Part shown: one piece after another, positions 24,282-35,542 of the stretch
How positions within the stretch are numbered: the stretch's first letter is position 1
How the letters are laid out: every line of letters begins with the position of its first letter
NCBI GenBank assembly: GCA_015179025.1
Contig: WHUX01000071.1
Span: 62,001 to 126,000, forward strand
DNA length: 64,000 bases
Reading direction: 5' to 3'
Origin: Terfezia claveryi
Taxonomy: Eukaryota; Ascomycota; Pezizomycetes; Pezizales; Pezizaceae
Translations under genes and position numbers: made by a program
Notes under the pieces: model-generated
Told to the model about the DNA's origin: nothing
Databases searched by the model: none
What the model saw: the letters and a program-made list of their open reading frames with translations, nothing else

Positions 24282-25340
24282 TTAAGATAATAAGTGCCTG
24301 TATCCCTGCGTAAACTTCGAATTCGATAAGGTCCAAGCCAACGGTAATCGAATTTCTTTGTCTATGACCAGTACGCTATTATAAAGTAACACTAATTGTC
24401 CGACATGCAGATCTGCAATTCTTTGTCTGCGATTGCGGTCAATGTTCGCGATCCTGCTTTTCTCTAGCCTGTAGAGGACATACTCCAGTGCCCACGACGT
24501 TTCCAGCAGCCGGGGCAGATGGTTGCCTTTTCTTTTTAAGTCTGCTAACATAATCGAGGCGGTCCCTTCTGGACGTTCCACACTGCCCTCGGGACAACAG
24601 GCGTACATCTGCATCATTGTGAAAGACCTAAATTCAGTGCCTCTGGCGTCTATCAAAATCAAATGATGGGGGCTAGTGTTCGCTCCCATCTGACCTTCTC
24701 GTATACAAGAACGAGGAAGAAGACTACCGAACTGGTGGCCTTCCCGCTCTCCTCTGTCCTAAGAGCCAGTGTGCTCCTATAATACCCCTCAAACCTGTCT
24801 TGTTTACATCCTGTATTGAGTCTGCCATAGGTCTGTAGCAGGGTATTCCGTGCAGGTGTTTGGTAAGTCAGGGATTTCCTGCCGGGGCTACCACTTGACG
24901 AACAGTGGTCTGTTTTCTAGTGACTGGAGGTGCCACTGGGGCCTCGTCCTCCTTCCAACTTCTTCTGAGGTGTGGCGTTGCAACTTCTGCCATCTCAACA
25001 TCTTCTGCCGCTGTCTTTGTAGTAGGAGTGTGTCTCCTAACGCTGCGCTTTCTAATTCCAGCCCCTTATCTACTCTCGAGGCCTGTGTTACCACCTTACC
25101 ATTTTTCTTGCTCTTTTCCGCCCACTGTTTCCACGTCTTTTCGACTGCCTTAGAAATTCTGGTTCAGCTCCCCAAACTCATATTCTTCCAATGTCCGCCG
25201 CCCAGGTGAGAACCTCCATAGCCCATTTTGTATTGAACTGGTTTAGCCTTTCCACCATGCATGCAGCTCTGCGTTTGAGTTAATGAGCTCCCTGTTCACC
25301 TTAACCTCCTACACCAGCCCCTCTAACTTCACCTTCTCCT
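24282..25340 (-). pseudogene. Degraded retroelement: gag-like and integrase-tail fragments
   Basis: The minus-strand frame ending at 24282 reads YRLEKSRIANIDRNRRQRIA followed by a 'LHVGQLVLLYNSVL' strand and a RLPLAWTLS block. That order resembles the C-terminal segment of retroelement integrases, which leads into the 'F.W.GPY' region. On the same strand, 24840-25340 carries gag-like polar sequence broken by stops, including VAPPVTRKQTTVRQVVAPAG. Protease and reverse transcriptase are missing between them, so the element is internally deleted. No LTRs were found. Confidence 0.4.
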
Positions 25341-25880
25341 GTTTTATGCTCGCGATTAACGGATTGTTTTCCCATACTATGTATCATAACTCTTTATACC
25401 ATGCCTACTAGCACTGTGGTCAGTACAGTACATAAGTATGTATAGTAGCTAGTAACCGAAGGCCCTATAGTGAACAAATCAAGGCGATCGATTTCCCTTG
25501 AATGGCTGTTATTGTGATTGTGCAATTGGCATCTTGTTCTCAGCCCCACGCACGCTCCAGCTACCGCTATCACTCGGGCATTATTCCAAAATTGCCTTTC
25601 GAAACCGACCCACAGTTCCGGCGAGCGTGCATTCCGAGCGCATGAAGGAATCAGATAAGCCAGCTGCGCTTGCATACATGCTTATCAGATTGCGCTTACA
25701 GTATATGTTGCATTGCCCCACCATGCAATGCAATAGAAGCTTGGCGAGGGAGTTTCGGCAGCTGGAGCTCTCACCTTACAATACCACCGCGGCAATATAA
25801 CTGTTTGACATAGGCAATGCAGCTAAGACTCTTTTGAAGGCTAAAAGATACAGGAAAGCCCTTGCTCACTACGAATAACC
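25341..25880. other. Upstream region of the IST1 homologue
   Basis: About 540 bp. Contains AATCAGATAAGCCAGC near 25650 and an inverted ATGCTTATCAGATTG near 25678, similar to the core of the repeat family seen at 9.9-12.0 kb. No other element is recognised. Confidence 0.3.
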
Positions 25881-26919
25881 ATGCCTCCTCCGAGCCCCGT
25901 CACAGTGAGCCTCTCCCTGAACCCGTTTCTCCAACTCCCCCAATCCTCTCATTCTCCGTCTCATACTAACTCCACCCGCCCTCCCAGTCCAAGCTCAAAA
26001 CCACCCTCAAACTCCTCATCTCCCGCCTCCGCCACCTCCAAACCAAAGAATCTTCCCTCTCCAAACAAACCCGCCGCACGATCGCCACTCTCCTCGAATC
26101 CAACCCCCCCGGCTCGAATCCGCAAAGATCCGCGTTGAAAACACTATCCGCCAGGATATCCTCGTCGAGCTCCTCGAGATCCTCGAACTCTATTCCGAGC
26201 TCCTCCTCGCGAGGATACATATGCTCGAGGGGACTGGACCGTGTGATGCTGGGCTCGAGGAAGCGGTCAAGAGCTTGATTTATGCGAGTCAGAGGGTGGA
26301 GGTCAAGGAGCTTGGGATGGTGAGGGATTTACTTGCGGCTAGGTTTGGGAAGGAGTTTGCCCTGCAGGCGAGGGAGAACGTAGGCGGTGGGGTAAGTGAG
26401 AGGGTGCTGAGGAAGTTGAGGGTGGACACGCCGAGCGAGGAGCTTGTGGGGGCATATTTAAAAGAAATTGCTAGGACGTACGGAGTTGATTTTGGGAGGG
26501 ATGAATCGTCATCACCCCCGCCAGAAGGTGGGGAGCAGGGGGATGATGATGATGATAGCCCGAGTACGGGGAGGAAGATCCCCGTGGCGGAGCTAGAGTT
26601 TGCGGATCCAAAGGTAGGGGAGTTGGTGGAGGATGCAAAGACCCCACCCAGAAAGGTCCTCCCGAAATCCCCAATTCATGTGGCGCCAGCGAGCCCGAGT
26701 AGTGAGAACCCGCATCCGGTGGTGAGGATGCCAGGGCATGGTGGTGGGGCGGGGGCGGGGGTGCAGAGACAGCTGCAGGCGAGAGCGGTAGTGGGGAAGG
26801 GGTTGGGGGGTGCAAGTGGGGTAGAGGTGGTACCTGCAGTGCAGGCGAGTGGGGGCAAGAGTAAGGAGGATGAGGTGGATGATTTACTTGCGAGGTTTGC
26901 GGCGTTGAAGAAGCGGTGA
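25881..26919 (+). CDS. IST1: IST1-like ESCRT-III regulator, with a frame break at a C7 run
   Basis: Exon 1 is 25881-25904 (MPPPSPVT). A canonical 83-nt intron follows (donor GTGAGC at 25905, branch-like TACTAACT, acceptor CCCAG at 25987), and exon 2 runs from 25988. The Ist1 domain starts SKLKTTLKLLISRLRHLQTK and continues RRTIATLLES. The frame must then gain one base near the C7 run at 26104-26110 to continue ESAKIRVENTIRQDILVELL and later EILELYSELLLARIHMLEG. The C terminus DDLLARFAALKKR matches a MIM1 motif that binds MIT domains such as that of Vps4. Total length would be about 318 residues, typical for fungal IST1. The protein modulates Vps4 in multivesicular body sorting at endosomes. 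The break is either a missed C in the assembly or a real frameshift. Confidence 0.88.
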
Positions 26920-29900
26920 TAGGGTTTGAAAAAGCGGGTGTTGTGCGGCATGTGTGTACTGTGTGTACTGATTACCAGGGTACGGAGGAGGAAGGTCTTT
27001 CCTTCGCGTTGGGTGAGATGGTGAAGTGAGCAAATTCGGAGTCCTATACAGTGGTCTGGATATGAACTGGCTAGATGGCTTATACCTATCTACTTGATTG
27101 ATTATATATTTTTGAAATGGTTACACTCATGAATTATACATTTTTTTGAATTTATGGGTAGTACAGTTTTTATTTTGATTATTTTGTGTGAGGTCAGCAT
27201 AGAAATGGGGGCCTCTGCAGTAGGCACATTTGGTGATGTTGGCATCATGCAGACGTTGGTCAATTTAGTAGGACCAATCCTAATCCTTCAACTGGAAGGT
27301 TGTTGTTGCCATTAATATAGACTGTACCTTTGGAAAGTATGCATATCCCAACTCGGTTTTCAGGGTACGGTGGAGCCCAGCAATCTCCGTGGCGAACTCC
27401 TTGGCTGGGGCATTCTCCTTGGGCTTTCGCAGGGGTGCTAGTGAGTCTACGAACCGAGAGCCCCTTAGCTTCGATGACTAAACTCCCTCAGGAATATTTT
27501 CCATCTACAAAGGAACTTGATGTATCACAAATAGTGCCAACCAGACTATCACAAATAGCCAATTTCGGCTTGCTGATTTTCAAATTTGATCAGCCCCCCA
27601 TTATGTATCTTTTCATTTGTTCTAACTCCTTCTCACCCAGCTACAACTTCATATAAGCCATTACCCTCAATTACTCGAAAACGGTGAAGATAACTGGGTA
27701 TGTACGTGGGATGCGTGATGGCTATGAGAATTAGAACCACCTGAAAATTGAGTCTTGCGCCGAGCACGAATATAACCGGAGCCTGAGATAGGTTAAATCC
27801 GTAATCAAGATCAACGGCTTCTGTAAGATAATTACCATGCATCCGATGCATGGGAACGACATTACGTCGCGGGCAATACAACGCAGTTCAACTTGCTAAT
27901 CCGAATTTACATTTGCGAATCAGCCTCTACAGCAACCTCGACGTCGACGATCAATCGCAAGGCAATTGATGACCACAACGATATCGATACTTCCATATCC
28001 ACGTCCATATTTACATATACAAGTGCCATGTTCAGATGGCAGGAGGTACTTTTTTGTGAGATTGCTTAAAGCGGGTTTCAAAAGAGACTTTAATCTCCAG
28101 CAATCAGTTTCAGATGCTGCTCAACATGGACACACTTGTGTCAGGCAAAGCTTTCCAGCAGAACTACGATGATATTGGGGGCAGCTATCACTTGAAATTT
28201 AGGTGAGTTCCCCTCTTGGGGGCATGGACCACAAGCACCTCAACACTGCTGTTACAGTAGTCTGTCTACCTTGTTGCTGCTCTTCACCTCCCAATCAAGC
28301 TCCTTTCAAGTTGACCTCAAGAGGTATAGCCACCTAGGTTAACCGTAGACTAAGAGCTGCCTGTAGCGGTTGGGTAAGCTAAGTGGAAATTAATTACATG
28401 TAACAATCCGTAGATAAGTAGTTACAGTCTACAGTAATTGTAGGAGCTGGTACGGCTCAGAACGTTGGAAGATCCAGTCAGGTCTCCACTCAGGGGATTC
28501 GTACCCTTCGTCCTATGTAATTAGCATGAATATGAGGACTGAATTCCCCTCCCGAAAAAAAAACGTAATAAGTAGGAGTTGCTGAGTGAAAAAGAAAAGA
28601 AGAAAAGAAGATAAGAAGATATCGAGCGGATGGGTTACCCTGAACTCAGTCCTTCAGTCATGTTGTGGCACGATGGTCTCTGTATTAAAATATTGTCAAA
28701 GGGTTATATGGTCCCTCTAAAGGATAAGCTCCAATTATATATAAAACCTCTGAGCCTTTACGTGCCTATGGGCGCTCATAGCGCTCGCAGTCAACGCTCA
28801 TTGCACTATTAGGTACCCGCTTCCAGAGTGTTTATACACATGTTTTGATTTTAGGTGAAAATATTTGGGAGAACATGATAACTGGTTTACTAAGGTCAAA
28901 GAAAATAGTGTGGTGTATATAGAGCATCAGCAGAAATTATCATCAACATTTTGATTTGATACTGTATGTAGTGATATAGTATTGCGATCTATATGTTCTC
29001 AATCAATTTACGTATAGTGAGAGAACAATAACTCATTATGAAAGCCCCATTTCTGCATCCCAAAGCGGCAAGATATTCAAGCTACCTACTGCTTTTTCTC
29101 TATGAGATAGTTACCTGAACTTTAATTTGCATCGATGTTTCTGCGCACAGGTGAGCCCCGGATACTAAGTAACCGATCACCTGTGAGATGCTGAGTACAC
29201 ATGAAAAGGTGATGCAATGCCAAGACATCAAATTATGCGGTACTGTAGAGTACATATTGGTAAGTATATGGTTGCCAACTCGTCCAGTGATATTTCAAGG
29301 AAATAAATATTTAGTAATCGAGAGTAGACACAAATCTGCATTAATTGCTGAATAGGTTGCCCAACTGAACCAGTACTAACTGATAGGAATAGATTGTTAC
29401 CGCCTGTAATCGTTCGCCTTAATACAGTTTTCCGGTTTACCCTCGCCCTAGCACATGCACCGAGCCGTGTGGAAAGTACGACCAAGGGCCTATCTAGAAG
29501 ACGTATACATATATAAAAATCCAAGTGAGTTCAATATTAGTGTATCCACGACTACTTAAGTTACAGAAGCGGTCAGGTAGAGCATGACCTGGAGTGCACA
29601 TACGCATGGTAATACAGCACTGTATGTAAGTACGGAGGAAAGTGTCAAAGATGCTTCACTTCAAGAGGTCATGGGGTATTATGAGAAATCCAACAGACTA
29701 TACTCTAGTCGAAAGTTTTGCCATCAATACCCGGAACTAACAGTACTAGTACTTTATATTCAAGGCTGGCCTAAGGTGGCAGACGATGTCATATAGCCAT
29801 TGAAAAAAAATAAGGGGAAGTCTGTGTATCACCTCACCTCACTCAGACCCTGACTAGGTTTTGATCGATTGGGCTTTTGGGGTATTGTGTGAAGTGGGGG

Positions 29901-30249
29901 TGTATATGTATACATGTAGCTGATCACATCAAAGATTTTTTAGTGCCCGTGGGTGGTGTGGGTAGGTAGATAGATACTTAATGGACGTATTGTTTGGATG
30001 CTGCCAAATTGAAAGAAATCAGAGAAACAACGTAATAGTGATAGCAATAGGAGTAGGAATAGAATCCAAATCTAGAGAAGAAATTAACACACATTTGTAC
30101 AATACCCAAGTGAGTGGGTAGCCCAGGCAGGTCCAGACTCCAAAAACCAGAGCTCAACCAAATTAAAGAAGAATACCACGGCAACGGGATTAAAAAAAAA
30201 TAAAAAAAAGGAAATGTAAATGTACATATATGTAAACCCAATCCCCATC
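26920..30249. other. Intergenic region, nothing firmly recognised
   Basis: About 3.3 kb downstream of IST1 and downstream of the next (minus-strand) gene. GCCAACCAGACTA at 27536-27548 matches the ends of the small element at 9179-9469, but no partner is seen within a few hundred bases. An A/G-rich tract lies at 28553-28620. No other supported features. Confidence 0.4.
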
Positions 30250-31710
30250 TTACACTAGCCCACCCAACACCGTTCCTCCCACAACCAAGCCCACCCACGC
30301 CATCATCCAACACCTTACCACCCCCCTCCCCAACTGCAGCCGCGCCCCCTCAGAATCGTACTCATCCCCCCCATCCGCCGTCGTCCCATTTGGCAACGTC
30401 CCATTAACTACCAACACTAGCTTCCCATCATCCACCGCCAACCTCGCCGTATCCCCCTTTCCCCCATCTTTCGCCGCATCCTCCAGCACATTCTTTGCAT
30501 AATCCGGATCAGTCACCTCATCACACCCACACACGGCATTCTCTGCACATAAACACTTGACGGGCAATGTCACATTCATCCCTGGCGTAATCTCATACGT
30601 CATATCTGTCAATGTCCCATTCGTAGTACTATTCTGATACGGAATATTCATTGTTGGAGCCGTAGGGGGGTTGAAGTAATTTAATGGATGATTCCACGCA
30701 TACATCCACACACTGCCCAACCACATCCCCGCGAACAATCCTCCCGCTAGAGCAAGAGGGAGCGCAACAGGGCTTAACCCCCCGGGACTCTTCTTCCCTG
30801 CGGTATAAGGCGTCTTCACGCCCCCGCTATAGTATTTCGTGTATTTTGGCGGGGGGCCAGTGCCACCCTTAGACAGGCCCCCAACGTTGCTGTCCTTGGA
30901 GGTTCCTGGAGAGGGTTTTTTGTTGCCAGAGGAAGTTTTACCCCCACTAGTTGTTTTACCTCCAGAAGATCTTCCCCCGTGACCGCCACCGCCACCTCCC
31001 CCTCCTTTGCGAGGGTAGATAGCAGGGTGGTAGGACGAGCCGTAGTCGTTGTTTCCGTACCCGTTGTCGTATCTAGAGTTGTCGTAGGAGGAAGAGGAAG
31101 AGTCCTTCTGCCACGATTTTTGGTCGCTACCCTTCGATGAGCCGCTGTCCTTGGTGTCAGACCGCTGCTTTGGGGTACTGGTGACCGTGCCTGAAGACGG
31201 GGGAGAGCCCTTTTGCCATGGTTTATACCACTTCGTCCCACTGTCCTTGGTGTCAGACCGCTGCTTTGGGGTACTGGTGACCGTGCCTGAAGACGGGGGA
31301 GAGCCCTTTTGCCATGGTTTATACCACTTCGTCCCACTGTCCTTCGGTTTTTCCCCGGCTCCCCCGGCTCCTCCGCCTTTACGCTTTACCAACCTCGAAT
31401 CCACCGGGACTTTTATTTCGACCGGTACCGCCCGCCGAGTAATTGCGAGGTCGTCGTCGAGGGTATCTAGCGCAGCGTAGTAGTCCTTTTTCCACGCCGG
31501 TAACTCTTCCTCAGGGTCTGCAATAACGTCGATGTGTTCGTTTCGGACATCCTCCAGGAATTCGGCATTCGGGAAAGATGGTAACTGTATTTGTTGTGGT
31601 TCGTCTCCAATTTGCTGGAGATTGAAGTCCTCAGAGTACGCCTGGGGATAGGCAGATGTATGTACCGCAAGGCCCAAGAGGCCCAGGAGGAGCGGCAAGA
31701 GCTCCTTCAT
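30250..31710 (-). CDS. Secreted, membrane- or GPI-anchored protein with tandem repeat
   Basis: A single exon of 486 residues starting at the ATG of MKELLPLLLGLLGLAVHTSA, a clear signal peptide; the open frame extends upstream but the signal peptide fixes the start. Residues 123-186 are two identical 32-residue repeats (KDSGTKWYKPWQKGSPPSSG and so on). They are followed by serine/glycine-rich low complexity, a hydrophobic stretch near ALPLALAGGLFAGMWLGSV, several N-glycosylation sites (NST, NGT, NVT) and a cysteine cluster CLCAENAVCGCDE. The extreme C terminus is hydrophobic (WVGLVVGGTVLGGLV), compatible with GPI attachment. CxC...CGCD modules occur in uncharacterised fungal surface proteins. 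Function unknown; likely cell-surface. Confidence 0.8.
   Translation of the reverse strand: MKELLPLLLGLLGLAVHTSAYPQAYSEDFNLQQIGDEPQQIQLPSFPNAEFLEDVRNEHIDVIADPEEELPAWKKDYYAALDTLDDDLAITRRAVPVEIKVPVDSRLVKRKGGGAGGAGEKPKDSGTKWYKPWQKGSPPSSGTVTSTPKQRSDTKDSGTKWYKPWQKGSPPSSGTVTSTPKQRSDTKDSGSSKGSDQKSWQKDSSSSSYDNSRYDNGYGNNDYGSSYHPAIYPRKGGGGGGGGHGGRSSGGKTTSGGKTSSGNKKPSPGTSKDSNVGGLSKGGTGPPPKYTKYYSGGVKTPYTAGKKSPGGLSPVALPLALAGGLFAGMWLGSVWMYAWNHPLNYFNPPTAPTMNIPYQNSTTNGTLTDMTYEITPGMNVTLPVKCLCAENAVCGCDEVTDPDYAKNVLEDAAKDGGKGDTARLAVDDGKLVLVVNGTLPNGTTADGGDEYDSEGARLQLGRGVVRCWMMAWVGLVVGGTVLGGLV
31145..31336. repeat. Perfect in-frame 96-bp tandem duplication
   Basis: The unit starting ctgtccttggtgtcagaccg at 31145 repeats at 31241 with no visible difference over 96 bp, encoding the 32-residue repeat of the secreted protein. 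A third start (ctgtccttcgg) follows at 31337 and diverges. Complete identity suggests recent duplication and possible length polymorphism. Confidence 0.92.
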
Positions 31711-33094
31711 GGTTGCGTTTGTTTCTTTGTCTGTTTGTTTCTCTGTGAGAAGGGGTTCTGAGAGGTAGACTTTGATATCTGCCCAGGTAGTAATCAAGTT
31801 TGCAGGCCGTCCCTTTAAATCTTGGGCAGGGAATTCTTGCTAGAATCACTAGTATAATCAAGACCACAGCAGAAGTCTATACAACCGAGTACGAGAAGTA
31901 CGCCCAATTACAGCTCAGACCAGGTACCTGCGTCAGGACCTCTTAGGCAGTGAGTAAGGATGAGATACAAAAAGTAGCAGCTGTGTACTCAACTTAAAAG
32001 AAGGTGCCGTCCGGGGCAATTAACGAGCGTAGGGTGGTAGAGGCCGTTAACTTGTTAGGGCTTGAAGACAAGGAGGGAACGAGCAAACGGGATACCGTTC
32101 GCCTAATTTAATTGAATGAGTGCGACCAGATTTGAGAAACGCGATCGGATCTACGGCAATTTCCAACGCTGGAGCCATTGGGGGGTTTATGTGGCCTGGC
32201 GATTTGAGTTAAGTTCAACATTCATTCAGGTAGCCATAAAGCATATAGGTAGGTACTGTACACGTGCAGTGATGATGATGATGTTGTTACATACTGCGTC
32301 ATGGACCCAGCTTCAGGCTTCTCAGCTCGATTGCATAAGTATGCATCGTCAACAATTCCACAAAATCCTGGATAGCAGATAAGCTTAAAGCCTGGTGTTA
32401 CATTGCCAGACATTGAGGTTATGGTCTGTCAAGGCCCATGATGGGGCTTGGGCATGGCTCGATATTCATCCCATTGTTATTGTTTGATCCGAAGAATGCA
32501 GATGCAGAGCGGCCAGAAATCTGCAGCTGCATGCATCGGGAAATGGGCTCGACGACAAATGTATAGAGAAAAGTAACAAAAATTGGAGTGAAGGACTGCC
32601 TGTTTGTTTCCCTACAGTCCGCAAGAGCAATCAATCTTTAAATCTACCATTGGCACTTTGAGCTCAAGAACCCTGAGTCACCAATCCGCCATGATCTTGC
32701 GAGTAGGGACTTTTCTTTTTTGAAAAAAAAAAAATTGTATCACCAATACTACTTCAATTGTAAGATCCTCAAGCCGGAGGGATAAGCTGGAGTATTACAG
32801 CAACAGTAAATAGAAGCGCCTACTTCAGCTGAACCCCTCCATGGTCAGCTCGCCACATGTTAAGCTCCTAAAGGTCAGCGGGGCTCAGCCTGACCCCAAC
32901 ACCCAATTGTCAGTGCAAAATGTTAGATTCAGATCTTCCCCGGTTGTGAGTCTATCTAGGGAGGTAGTTGCAAGATGGGATGTATTTTCCGATAGGGTAC
33001 CATCCGTGGTTCCATTCAAGTTGCTACACAAAGTGATAGTTGGGATTCAAAAAAAAAATACTACCGGTAGTGAGTTTGAGCACAAATCTGATTG
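31711..33094. other. Upstream region of the secreted protein, no gene
   Basis: Contains the presumed promoter just above 31710. An ORF at 32841-33311 overlaps the left arm of the foldback described next and is not considered a gene. Confidence 0.35.
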
Positions 33095-33873
33095 CCCGTG
33101 CTCACTGTTATGTGAACGTCGGAGATCAAAATGTACTGTAATTATCCATAATGCTATCAAGAAAGCCTCTGCAAGTGCTGTTCGTGAATATACAAATATC
33201 CAGGCGGTTTCTGGAGTCCTCCACCAGTCTGAAACTACAACTCGGTATGGGCCTAAATCAAAGCCATCAACTCAGAGAGTGTTCCAGCACCGTCCCAGTC
33301 CAGTAAAGTGAGTTTAAAATCCACCACCTGATCTCCTGTGATATCATTAAAAAATATCTTACATGACTTCTAGATTCAATAGGTTTTACTATACTCATTG
33401 AATGATTTTTGGCGCTCAAATTGATATGTTTCACGTCACTGTAGAGACTCGAGTTATATAGTAGCGCTATCACTATACATATGCGTGGGACATGTAGATC
33501 ATAAGCCATGGCTGACAAGAAACATATCAATTTGAGTGCCAAGCTCTATTCAATCGGTACAGTAAAAACTATGGAATATAGAAGTCATGTAAGATATTTT
33601 TTAGCGATGTTACAGAAGATCAGGTGGTGAATTATAAACTCAGTTTACTTGGACCGGAACGGTGCTGGAACACTCTCTGAGTTGATGGCTTTGATTTAGG
33701 CCCATACCGAGTTGTAGTTTTGGACCAGTGGAGGAAGTTGCCTCTAGAAACTGCCCGGACATTTGCAGCTATATTCATGGGCAGCACTTGTAGAGGTTTC
33801 ATTTTCATTGATGGCATTATGGATAATTACAGTACATTTCAATCTCCGACGTTCACATGACAAAGAGCACGGG
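33095..33873. repeat. Long imperfect inverted repeat (foldback)
   Basis: Arm 1 (33095-33431) and arm 2 (33520-33873) are inverted copies separated by 88 bp. Shared blocks include cccgtgctcactgttatgtg with its inverted partner near 33873, an inner block with ctcaactcagagagtgttcc-type sequence, and the innermost pair ggcgctcaaattgatatgtt / aacatatcaatttgagtgcc. Both arms, read outward to inward, give an RRxKCTVIIHNAI segment and TTRYGPKSKPSTQRVFQHR. That could be a decayed helix-turn-helix of a transposase, but this is a guess. Confidence 0.75.
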
Positions 33874-35485
33874 TGTCTCGTGAGGTCCTGAAACCCGCAT
33901 ATGTCGTTCACATCGCATATGTATGTGATAGCGCTACTCGAGTCGCTACGGTATACCATGCAGCTATAGATGGCCAATATCTGTGTAACTAGTGTGACTC
34001 CTAAGAAACCTAAAAGACTATACATCGTTAATATAAAGTTAACAGAGTCAGCATTCGAATACCTAGCCATGAATTATACTCTTGCTATATGCATAGCGAT
34101 AAAATAAAATGGGTAATAGGCACGAGACTAGGGTAATAAGGCGGGTTACCGTCTTATCTAGGCTTCCTGAAACACTATTAGAAAACCTCCATTCCACAAT
34201 AGGGTGTTCCTATTGAAAATTCGGTAGCGGAGTATGATAGTCACAAGCCGCATGCTAGGCCACCAAATGTAACTATTGTAATTCAAATATTTCTTCGACA
34301 GCTTGGCTCCCTGCACATCTCTATAACCCCTTAATCTCCATACCCTAATTCTCTCTTTAGGACATTATGGACATTGCTTTTCGCAGGTTCACATTTGCTG
34401 TGATTATGGATCGAACAGGGATGTGTGAATATAATTTGAAATGATGAATATTCCGTACAGTAGCTAAGTACCAATACCTATAGGCCCTCAATCTGCCACA
34501 TAACTCGCTAGCTATACTACTTCAAGTTTTAAGGAGCTAGATGGTTGACATCGACATCGCTCCTCTTACATTAGGTAGGTAATGACATGTACATGTCGAC
34601 ACGTACATGTCGACACTGAGACGTCATCATGGATCTTCCAATTACAAGCGTATGGAGAGTTTTATATCTTATTGGCTGCTACGGATTACATACTGATCCA
34701 GCATAGCCACTAGCAGAGCTGGCAATGGATTTCTCAAAGTACTTACCAGTACCCGGATTTAGGTGCCCATAATGCCACGAGCCAATGAGCAATACTCTAT
34801 AGCTATAGCTGTGCATTACCTCCATACTTCAATATGCTAGAATTACACAAGTTGAGTATACAGAAAATATACATTTCGGATTTGGGCAATGCCCCCAGCA
34901 AGCCTAAAAATCTATATCGCGGTGCAGTCAACTAACTGTGCATGCAGGAAGGAGTAAAGCAGCGTGAACTGCCATGTGCGGACATCGCCCAGAACCTGGA
35001 ATCGATATTGCGACGTCATAGTGCATGATTCATTTATGGATTTATGTATCTACCTATTGGCGTTACAATTGCGACGTGTTGCAGGCTTTTAGTAGATGGC
35101 ATTCACGTTGTGGAAGTACTGCCTAAAGATAGCATTGGTCAGTCGCAAGGCAGAAAAAAGCCGTTTGTGCACAGAAATATTGAACTAGTTACATTGATAA
35201 TATTTTTGTAACGGCTCCCATTACGACAGACCGTTGGCTCAAGAGTTCCGATATCATGCCTTTCAATCAACTAATCCCGGCAGAGAGCAGTTTACAGCAA
35301 CCGCAGTCAGAGCATTGTGCCGCTTTACAAAGTCTAGGTATTTCATGTAGAAAAGCTGCGAGGCTCAATAGAATATTGGTGTATTTTAAGGCTGTGTCAA
35401 TCAGACTATTATATGTTTCCCGTGGCATGGGTTTACTTTTCATATTTTTAGTTCTCCCATTGATGAATCAGGGTAATTATATTAT
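33874..35485. other. Intergenic region, nothing recognised
   Basis: A short local duplication of acatgtcgacac at about 34590-34615. A CAGGGTAAT motif at 35469, directly before the next tandem array. ORFs here are short and without domains. Confidence 0.35.
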
Positions 35486-35542
35486 TGCAATGCCAAGCAC
35501 TAACTGCAATGCCAAGCACTAACTGCAATGCCAAGCACTAAC
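35486..35542. repeat. Three tandem copies of a 19-bp unit
   Basis: tgcaatgccaagcactaac is repeated exactly three times head to tail. It begins 8 bp after a CAGGGTAAT motif. Confidence 0.9.

Noticed and set aside
28440..28520. Possible tRNA with a T-arm-like ggggattcgtaccc
   Set aside because: No matching A box, acceptor stem or anticodon arm could be folded by eye.
12508..35480. TCAGGGTAAT as a Helitron 5' end
   Set aside because: Some copies start with TC after A, but no CTRR end with hairpin was found at a consistent distance and other copies lack the TC context.
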